A stretch of DNA of 64,000 nucleotides from Dactylorhiza incarnata. Its lineage: Eukaryota; Streptophyta; Magnoliopsida; Asparagales; Orchidaceae. The position numbers were made by a program, and so were the translations under genes. The stretch spans positions 3,472,001-3,536,000 of the forward strand of contig JAWHQI010000273.1 of the NCBI GenBank assembly GCA_033032865.1, written 5' to 3'. This document shows positions 55,779-64,000 of the stretch, in pieces. How positions within the stretch are numbered: the first letter of the stretch is position 1; each line of letters starts with the position of its first letter. The notes below the pieces were generated by a model. That model saw only the letters and a list, made by a program, of their open reading frames with translations, was not told the DNA's origin and searched no databases.

Positions 55779-57476
55779 TGTTGGAGCCTATGTTCCGCAT
55801 CTCTTAGTTTGAGAATAACAAATACCGTGTTGTATTTGATCTTGTATTTTGTGTGTTTATAGTATGCAGGTTGTACAAGAACTATAGCTACACATCCCTA
55901 TGAGTAGTATACTGAATGGAGATGACTCTCTGGAAAGAGAGCAAACGCCCCGCGTTAGTTGTTAACGCCCCGCATTAACTTCCGTTGAGAAGGAATCCAT
56001 CGAGAAGAAATGCCGTCGAGAAGGAATCCGCTGAGAAGCCAGAGACAACGCCAGGCGTTAGGTCTTACCGCTGGGCGCTAAGCGTTCGACGAAAATGCCG
56101 TTCGACGAAATGAGAAGGTCGTTCGACGAAATTGAATTCGACGAAAATGTCATTCGACGAAATGAGAAGGCCGCTCGACGAATTGGAGTTCGACGAACTG
56201 AGCTACTGCACAAAAATATTGCGTTCGATTAAATGGGATTTCTGTTCGACGAAACTGCTCACGACAATATTGCGTTCGACGAATTTGATGCAGTTTGACA
56301 AACTTTGTAGGAGAATGAAACTCAATGCCAGCGTTGACTCTTAACGCCCGTGTTGAATCCACACACTGCCACGATCTTGACAGTTGCGTGATTTCAACCA
56401 CGATAGTGCACGTTCACTAACGCCGACGTTAACTCTTAATGCCACACGTTAGTTCCCATGGCAATATAAAGTACAACCCCTCTCATTATTTTCGAGATGA
56501 TTCCAGAATTCCAATAATTTTAAGAGAGGCTCGTGTACAGCAATTAAGAGATCTCCCTTGGGCTATCATGAAGATCTAAAGAGGATTTTGAAGGAGAAGG
56601 TCTACAACGCATATCTCATACGAAGGACGATCGTTTCAAGAACGCCAACATCTACATCGACTTCATCTTCACCTTCAGAAATTCTTGGGGAGTTTCTATT
56701 TACCTATCTTGTTATCTTTTACTTTTTCCTTTTGTAATTTGTGTGGAGAAATCGTTCGGGGAGAACGTCGGATTACAGGAAGGATTCTGTGGGTAATTCG
56801 TCAGGGTTGTTGGCGACTAGGTCCTTATGTGTCTTAGGAGGTAATTAGTCGCCTTGTGCGTGGCGACTAGGTTGAGGGTAGATCTAGAGGGTGGCTAGAG
56901 GCCTTATATGGGGTAAGATAGGCTATAGCCAACCGGTCCTTGGGAGAAGGACCGGTGAAACAACAAAAAGTGTTTTTACATATTTTCGCCTTGATTTCTA
57001 GCGTTACAGAAATCAAACATTTCTGTATTCAATTTATTATGAAATAAAATCATGTCTTTTAATGTTTTATTCAATTGATTTTATTTCCTCTTCAAGAATG
57101 TTTTAAATTATATTTTTATCAAAGTATTAAAATTAACATTTGTGTAATTATCTTTGAAATACAATAATCATTTTTATAATCTCTAATTTTCTGGAATTGT
57201 ATTTCATTAATGTTTTCATTAGTAAAATCTCATTGACATAATTCTGAGCAGATTAATTTTCTGAAGAGCTAACGCCCAGCGTTAACACCTAACGTCGGGC
57301 GTTAACAACAGTAAGGAAAAAGTTCTGTTTCCCTTATCTGAGATATTAAAATATATTTTCCTATAAAATATTCTGAAACTTCATTCCCAAACTCTGATAA
57401 ATTTAATTAAGATTTAAATTCCATAAAACCCTTATTCACCCCCCCCCCCCCTCTAAGGGTGTCGTAAGATCCAACA
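55779..57476 (+). repeat. Element K 5' LTR
   Basis: It starts TGTTGGAGCCTATG and ends AAGATCCAACA. The array at about 55940-56460 mixes TTCGACGAAA repeats with AACGCC...GGCGTTA dyads, and the TATA box follows within 20 bp. A C run (57439-57451) in TTATTCACCCC lies near the 3' end. Confidence 0.88.
56464..56471 (+). promoter_or_regulatory. Element K LTR TATA box
   Basis: ATATAAAG, immediately downstream of the last AACG motif of the array. Confidence 0.6.
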
Positions 57477-57478
57477 CG

Positions 57479-57490
57479 TGGTATCAGAGC
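57479..57490 (+). other. Element K primer binding site (tRNA-iMet)
   Basis: TGGTATCAGAGC, two bases past the LTR end. Confidence 0.9.
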
Positions 57491-57526
57491 GTAGGTTATT
57501 CCAATATGGCTTGAAAACCGGGAATA

Positions 57527-58909
57527 ATGGCGCTTCATGATCTCGCATCTTCTAGAGGGGATAATTTTTATGAAAATGAAAAATCATTATGTCCACCATT
57601 ATTTATGGGTGAAAATTATAATGGGTGGAAAACACTTATGGAAAAATTTCTTAAAACTTTGGATATTGAAGTTTGGAATATTACAATTAAAATGCCCCAA
57701 ATTATTCTAAATAAAAATGAAATGTTTTTAAATGCCAAATTTATGAATAGTCTATATTGTGCACTTGATCAAAATATTTTCAAACTTATTTATACGCTTC
57801 CTACTGCTTTTGAAGTTTGGAAATTTCTTGAGAATACTTATAGTCTTCCTTCCATAGATAATGAACAAAATCAATTCCTTATGGATCCAAGAGAAGAAAA
57901 CAATGACACAATATTGGACTCAATTGATGGCAACACATCAAGTAAAAGAGAAGATGGAAATTCAACTATGGAAGAGGAATGTGAAGAAAATGTCAAAGGA
58001 ACCCTTGGTTCAAATCTTCTCTCATCCCATAGCAATGTAAGAAATTCTAAGTCCTCTCTTTTTGTAACTAATTCTATTTCTACATTTCGTGTGCTTAAAT
58101 TTGCTAAACGTAAAATTTCAAAGTTGAAACATGCTAATTCTAAATTACGTTTAGAATATAAAACTTTAAAAGCAAACACTAAAGTAGAATCTTATATTGA
58201 TATTTCAATTTCTCTTTCATGCTCTTTTAAAAATGGTAAACCTTGATTTGATTATAATACTTCTAAAGAAGAACTCAAGGTTTTGGAAAAAGGTCTTTTA
58301 ACTTCAAAAGAGCATAATGAAAAATTGATAAAAGAAAATGATAATTTAAAGGATAAACTGGAATCATTAAAAATGTTTATTCAAAATTTTTCATATAGCA
58401 AAAAATCTTTTATTTCTAGTTTATCAAATTATCAAAAGTCTAAAAGCTTAACTTCACATTATAAGAGTATGTCTATAAGAAAGAGTGGAAATGAAAATCA
58501 TCAAAATAAGAACCAATCATTTAAAACATATTGTAACCCACTTTTTAAACATTCAATTCTTAAGAAAGACCATCACTCTTATAAACTCTAAAATAATCCA
58601 TATAATAAGATTCATTATGATTATCAACATCAATGTATTTTGAAAAATAATTTGAATAAACATAAATCCCAAATGAATTATTTTTCAAACAACTATCATC
58701 ACAAAAAGATGTCAAATAATCATAATATGAATTTAAAAGATAAACAACCAAAGTATGAATGGAGGCCCAAAATTAAAAACAAAACACTAGCTCCACTTGT
58801 ACAGGCTCATTCATCACTATCTCTCCAAAAGCCAACACGATGTATTTGGGTACCCAAAGGAACCATCACACTTGGTCCCCTTTGGATACCTAAATCTCTC
58901 ATTTACTAG
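57527..58909 (+). pseudogene. gag: Element K gag-like gene, two in-frame stops
   Basis: It is the best preserved Gag of the D/E/K family: 460 codons in a single frame, interrupted only by TGA (58244-58246) and TAA (58589-58591). It starts MALHDLASSRGDNFYENEKS, 37 nt after the primer site. A UBN2-like core follows (FMGENYNGWKTLMEKFLKTLD, SLYCALDQNIFKLIYTLPTA, EVWKFLENTYSLP), then an acidic segment, Lys-rich coiled-coil-like stretches and an Asn/His/Lys-rich region. The end is TRCIWVPKGTITLGPLWIPK. I see no zinc knuckle, so RNA binding may rest on the basic tail, which is inference. Confidence 0.82.
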
Positions 58910-61673
58910 GAATCATTGTATTGCATGAAGTAGAAATAAATTAAAAATAAAATATCATTATTCTACTTCATGATATGCTTAATTGCTTTTTCTTTTATTT
59001 ATTTGTTATTTTTGAGCCAACACACAATGATCACTTTATATATCATGAGATATGACTTTCATTTTAAGCCTAATGTTTAACAAATCAAATTGAATTAAAT
59101 TGAACATAAAGTCATAATTTTTTAAGTGATCTATCATTCCTTTTTATATGTTTTATCCTTTTTAAATTCATTGACTATAAATGTCTTATATTATCATTAT
59201 AAATTGAATGCTAAATTTGCTAAATGATATTATCAAGATTAATGGGATTACTTTTGAAATTGGATTTAAATGGACTTTTAGGGGTCTTAGGCTAAAATAT
59301 TAAATGCACAACTTATTGCATATTTATCTATTTTTCGTTGCTGCATATAATAGCCCCTATATTGAAAATCATATTCAAGAAAAATCGGAATCAAATAATA
59401 TAAAAAACAATGTGTTTTAAAATCAAACATTGTAACTCTGTTGCTAACGCCAGGTGTTATCACAAACGCTGGCGGTAGAATATTTTCCTAAAAATTCTGA
59501 TTTCTCCAATTATTATTTTCTGAAAAATTATTTTACCATGTTAAGTATCATTATCTTCTACTTTCAGATACCTTGTATTTGTTTTGTCTAATTTCTACAA
59601 ATTAAAATCAAAAAGAAAATTTACAAAACATTTCAAAATAACAAAAACAATTTTTTGTTCCTTTATATAGATGTTGTATAATATTCACTTTACAAGCAGT
59701 CACTACATATTAAAAGGATGAATATGAACCATACAATCACCACCATGATCTATTCATATCCTATGCTAAAATTCACTATATTCATATATCATAATTCATG
59801 ATCTATCAAGACCTATCTTTAATCAACTAATTCTATCAACATTAGGAATTATGAAATATATGATTGTGATTGGTAGTATAGTTTCATATCTTATTTTGTG
59901 TGTGTGATGTGCATCTTTATTGTTTGTATGTATCTCATTATCTTTAGACCTAAGAATTAACTTGACATTAACAAGATGAAATAAAATAGAATTGCCTCTT
60001 CATTCTAGGTCTATAAATTTTTCGAAACTCTATAATTGATTACATGCAAACCAATTATATATATTTAGCATATTTTGCATAACATCCAAATTCATTATCC
60101 TAGCTGCACCTCTTGGTATATGCTCAATTTAGTGTCTTTGCTAGGATTATCAATATAGTGACATGCTAAAGGTAGAGAAATTTGAACTTTAAAATTCATG
60201 AGTACAATGTGGTTTCAAAATCCACTATATGTTCTAAAACTAAAACAAACTCATGTGTTATGAATCAATCCTTAGACTAAAATGCTTAGTATATCCATAA
60301 TCATTAACCCATGACTTGTGTCTCACAATAGCGAGGGCATGGTATTGTGTGCATTAGAGACCTAACCTCTAAGTCATGTCTTATCCTTAATCGGGGAGGG
60401 TTCCAGTAGGGCCTTGCGAGGCACTGGGGGGAAAGAGTGCTAGGTTGAGCATCATCTTTTGTATGCATATGGGATTAACCCCCCAACCTACGACATGTGT
60501 GCATCTCCTCATGTCTATCCGTCTCTTTGTACGGGGCTATAGTGTGGAGACATATAGTTAGCGTATATTTGGGTATACTCATATTATATTCATTGCATAA
60601 ATATTATCTCACTCTTTATACTAAAATCATGCATATTTGTTTTTGTTGTAACATTGCATCTTGTGTTTGCATATTTTATAAATTTAAGCTTTAATGATTT
60701 TACAAAACACAAGTATTTGAAAAATCACCAAAAACATGATAAAAGAGCCTTCAAATCTAATCAATATACTCTGAAATTTCAATTGAAGGAAGGTCTCTTT
60801 ATAATACAAATGAATTGTGAAAAATGTTTTTCAAAACATCAAAATTTGTAGTTCTTTCTCGGCGTTAAGAAGCTAACGCCTGGTGTTAGCTCCTTTGCTC
60901 CAAATTTTTTTTTGTTTTGAAGAATTTCTGGTATTATTTTAATATATTGTGTGTTTTATTTCTCTGTTTGTAAAAAGTTTTCTATCTTTTTATTTCCTTT
61001 AAAACAAAATTCTATTTCTTTTCAAAAAAAAATATATTTTCTCATGCATTATTTTGGGTGTATCTCTCTGGCATAGAATATTATTTACTAAAAGGGCTAT
61101 TAAAGACTTCTATGTTTTCCAGAGAATATATATATAAAAAACAAATACAAAATTACAAAACAATTTCAAAGAACAAAAATATGTTTTTTTGTGTTTATTG
61201 TTTTGTGCATATATAAAAATTCAAAAATTTATAAAAACTGATAGTTATTCATTGCCATTGTCAAGGATGATTAATTATATCAATTAAAGATTAAATACAA
61301 TGTTTAATTTAACTTTCAAGTTTCTTAAAAACAATGTTTTGTATTTGTCATGCCTTGAAAATTATCTTGTTATGTGCAATGAAATTGATTGTAGATAAAC
61401 ATGTGTAGAAATGCTTAGCATGCCTCTAAGTACGAGTAATGTGTTATGCTTGAAAATGATTCATTCACTCACTTATTTTTGATAACTTACATGTGTTTAC
61501 AATCTTATTCTTGCATGATTGTATAGTGTAATAACATAAGTAATTAAAATGCTTAAATAGATTACCTACACAACATTGAATTGGTTATTACAATTCTTTG
61601 TCTTTCATGCACTTATTCTTTAGAGAAATGTGGTTTCAAATTTAAATGCTATGTTTGCAAAACAAGTGAATTC
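58910..61673 (+). other. Element K internal non-coding DNA
   Basis: AT-rich with no credible ORF. Short AACGCC/GGTGTTA motifs occur at about 59445-59482 and 60862-60892. Parts of 59040-59240 match E. A GC-richer patch at 60330-60545 has no recognised motif. Confidence 0.65.
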
Positions 61674-61957
61674 GGAGTCCTTTGTCACTAAACTAAAAAG
61701 CAAATAATAAATGACAAGGAAAACTCCACCAAGCACTTCTCACCCTCCGGATAAGTATTAATGAGCATTGTGAGGTTGAGCACCTTGGCTAAGAATTGTA
61801 AAGTGTCTTGTAGCGATCATTTATTCATCACTTCTCTAAGTACACCGGATCACAAATAAAATTTGAAAATAATACTAAAAAGTATAAAAGTGATCCCCAA
61901 GCACTACTTTGCACCCTGATAAGTCTTAATAAGCATTGTGTGTGCAGAGCACCTTGG
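61674..61957 (+). ncRNA. Element K candidate structured RNA region
   Basis: In order: a hairpin with GGAGT/ACTCC and GTCA/TGAC pairing (61674-61727); a 60-nt module CCAAG...CTTGG (61729-61788) with inner stem CTCAC/GTGAG; a hairpin GGATCAC/GTGATCC (61847-61853 with 61890-61896); and a 61-nt module (61897-61957) with inner stem CTTTGCAC/GTGCAGAG. Both modules have loops like CTGATAAGTCTTAATGAG. The same set occurs in D on the matching strand. A role in the RNA genome of the element is inference. Confidence 0.5.
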
Positions 61958-62560
61958 TAGTTGTACTCTTTTTTCATGTGCATTGAAATATTGTGGAAGT
62001 AATTATATTTGTGTATTTTAATGTTGTGTTATTTCATTATATATGTCATGTGTTTTTGATTGATTCACTTGTATACTTTATCAAAACACTATTTTGTACA
62101 CATCATTATCTTTCATAAAACTTCTACTCATGAGAATTGGATCCTAATGCTCATCTACTCAATTCTCTACAAACTTAAGTAAATGCACTAGATAACAAAG
62201 CATTACCGCTAGAATGTTTATGTTTACTTGAAATGCATATTTTATTACATTGTTGTTTTTGTATCTTTTCTTAATATTATGAAATCATGCTTGCAATTTT
62301 ATATTAATGGAATAGTATCTCTTGAATCTATAACTCAAACATCAACTTTGCAAATTTAAAATTCATTATCCTTTGTACGATTTTATCTTCAAAAATGATG
62401 TTTATTTTTAAGAGTGCTTATTATATTCTTCTGCTAAGTTTACCACTTATGCTCATTCATGTCTATTTTTGTAACACTGTGGTATTCTATCTTTTTTCTT
62501 TTCAACAAATGGTATCTTAAAATAAAATGCTTACTTTATCATGCCAGCTATGTTGCTTAT
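61958..62560 (+). other. Element K non-coding DNA before M
   Basis: AT-rich, with no ORF or motif recognised. It ends where GC-rich sequence of M starts. Confidence 0.55.
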
Positions 62561-63952
62561 TGTACAACCCCGGTATTCTCCTTAAGGTAAGAGGAGACTG
62601 GGGAGAACAGCGAGCCAGGGGTGAAAGCCCTCCCGCAGACGTAATCGGGGGAAGCAAGCGAGCCAGGTCCTCGCGGGCCACACCCGCGTCCTCACAGGCG
62701 AGTCAACTCTTTTTTAACTCTGCTCTGCGCTTGACAATCGATTCTCCGTTCGACAAACGAGCTCCTCCATTCGACAAAATCGCATCACGTCTCAGTTCGA
62801 CGAACCAGCTTCCCAGCTCGGTTAACTCGGCCTTCCAGCCGGTTCAGCAGATTTACATAAAGTCGAAGGGAGCTCGCAGGGAGGTGTGCGGGACTGGGCC
62901 TCAATGGCGGTCCTCAGATAAGGCGCGAGCGGGGTCTCCGCTGAATGCTCGCCTAGGAGGAGCCCCACGAGTACTACTCGCGAGGAGACTCGTGGGGGCT
63001 CTCGCGAATGGTGTTCTCGTAAACCACTTACTCTGGGGCTAAAGAGGTATAATTACTCATCTGCCCCTGGTAGTCTGCAGGTAGCCCCTCCAAACAGCGG
63101 AGTTTGGCTGTTAGCAGACAAAGTTGTGGTGCGTTTAGTAAAATTAAAAGGCGGAATTCCGCTTTTAACAGACCATGAGCAAAAAACTATAAACAGACCT
63201 TCATGGGCACCTTGGGAGATGATTCCGATCTCATCTTTCTGAGCTTCTCCTTCCCTCGGTTACTTTGGTTTAGCTCTCTAGCTCTCCAAGGTGCCCAAGT
63301 CTCAGCTTTGGCTTGGGAGGGGAAGCGCTCAACGATCTTCCGGGTTTGCGGTGGGACCTCCTCGCTGTGACTAAGGTCTTAGTCTGTTTCTGAGCCCCCA
63401 GTCAGCTCCTTCCGAGGGACTAGTAAGGGCTAGCTGCCCCTCAACTTGTTGAGGGCCCGAGCTTCACAAGAGACCGAGAAATTGGTTTCAACATCTTGGT
63501 GCGGTGAGCGTAGAGCGTGGCTGGTCCAAGAAGATTCCATGAAAGGGACATGGCAGGAGACGAAGAGAAGGGCGAGGAGTTCAGCGGCTCTCCCCCGGCG
63601 GCGATGCAAAGAAGGTTCTCTGACTTCAAGCGAGAAGTCCTCGACACCCTCGGGTTCGCGGTTGCAATGCTGCGTAGCTATTTCGTGACACCAGCGGTTC
63701 AAGCATCCCATCCTCCGGCAGCGGTTGGAGAGGATGCCCCGGGAGGAACGACTGGAAAGTAGGTGGCTGGAGGGTCAGTGCCGGACCAGGAGGGACGAGT
63801 GCTGTTTGCCAGTCCGGCAAGCTCGGTGCCAGCGAGCACAGTACAGGCGAGTGCGGCGCAGGCGAGTGCGGTGCGGGAGAGCGCAAGCCTGGAGGGCGTG
63901 GCACCCATAGGAGCGGCTCCGGCGAAGGTGGCTCCCACGAACAGTGGCCCAG
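62561..63952 (+). mobile_element. Element M: LTR element of unplaced family, 5' end
   Basis: Composition changes sharply at about 62561. TGTACAACCCCGG fits an LTR start, and GGTTTCAACA at 63493 fits its end, 933 bp later, followed by a candidate primer site TTGGTGCGGTGAGCG and a short leader to an ORF. TTCGACAAA/TTCGACGAA motifs (62725-62815) lie in the putative promoter region. An LTR of the F/L type (N) interrupts it at 63953, with left flank CCCAG. The LTR boundaries and the superfamily are uncertain because the second LTR and pol are not in the window. Confidence 0.5.
63550..63952 (+). pseudogene. Element M putative gag start, one in-frame stop
   Basis: From the ATG at 63550 (MAGDEEKGEEFSGSPPAAMQ) the frame is open to TAG 63760-63762 and then continues in the same frame, Ala/Ser/Val-rich, to the N insertion at 63952. 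It is placed about 55 nt past the presumed LTR, as expected of gag. No diagnostic domain is reached before the interruption, so the call rests on position. Confidence 0.4.
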
Positions 63953-64000
63953 TGATGAGTCCCAAATATTACACATTTATGGACTCATCTGGGCCGATTT
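63953..64000 (+). repeat. Element N: start of an F/L-type LTR, cut by the window edge
   Basis: It begins TGATGAGTCCCAAATATTAC and contains GGACTCATC, the same terminal hairpin as the F and L LTRs. It continues outside the window. Confidence 0.75.

Larger units (their letters stand above)
55779..62560 (+). mobile_element. Element K: gag-only copia-type element, 5' part
   Basis: A 1698-bp 5' LTR, tRNA-Met site, gag with two stops and a long AT-rich non-coding region, the same layout as D and E. It is inserted in gag of H (left flank CTAGG, not testable). It is interrupted or ended at 62561 by M. No pol domain was found in 3.6 kb of sequence downstream of gag. It shares with D the hairpin region at 61674-61957. 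Confidence 0.8.

Noticed and set aside
1..64000. Endogenous pararetrovirus as an explanation for the RT-bearing segments
   Set aside because: Each RT segment lies between LTRs with PBS and integrase, and no movement-protein or coat-protein block was seen.

Overview
All recognisable content in this window is mobile-element DNA, and I found no host gene, rRNA, tRNA or CRISPR array. It looks like heterochromatic or intergenic DNA of a flowering plant. The evidence is Ty1/copia elements primed by initiator tRNA-Met (TGGTATCAGAGC), Athila/Tat-type Ty3/gypsy elements primed by tRNA-Asp (TGGCGCCGTTGCCGGGGA), an ATHILA ORF-1 protein and deep nesting. The species cannot be named from the sequence. I use letters A to N for the elements.

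Layout. A (1-4469, minus) is a decayed copia element cut by the left window edge. B (4608-11132, minus, TSD GGAAG) is a complete non-autonomous copia element with gag and an accessory ORF but no pol. A and B both sit in C, an LTR (4470-4607 plus 11133-12399) that itself interrupts the 3' LTR of D. D (12400-19259, minus) is a gag-only copia-type element. A 250-bp block of 12-bp minisatellite separates D from E (from 19510, plus), a relative of D in head-to-head orientation. E carries F (22481-29633, TSD CTTTT), a pol-less Athila-like element with a double zinc-knuckle ORF and an ATHILA ORF-1 gene, and G (29895-31474), a solo LTR. E breaks off near 32173 against H.

H (32174-55778, minus) is an Athila element with gag, protease, RT, RNase H and integrase remains. 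Inside its pol sits J (37415-52719, plus, TSD GTCGG), a young copia element, and inside the J polyprotein gene sits L (40937-48201, plus, TSD CGATG), a young gag-protease-only gypsy element. K (from 55779, plus), a relative of D and E, interrupts the H gag. K is followed by M (from 62561), an LTR and gag start of unplaced family, which is interrupted by N (63953 onward), an LTR of the F/L type.

How the parts fit together. Only A, H and J carry pol, and all three are broken by stops, frameshifts or insertions. B, D, E, F, K and L would have to borrow reverse transcriptase and integrase from other elements. The most striking shared property is in the LTRs. Almost every family, in both superfamilies, has in its U3 a dense array of short CpG-containing dyad-symmetric motifs, usually immediately upstream of a TATA box. 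The motif differs between families but several share a TTCG(A/T)CGAA or GTCGA core. In B and F a second copy of the array lies inside the element, upstream of the second ORF. A second candidate system is a set of base-paired hairpins with compensatory changes, conserved between the non-coding regions of D and K.
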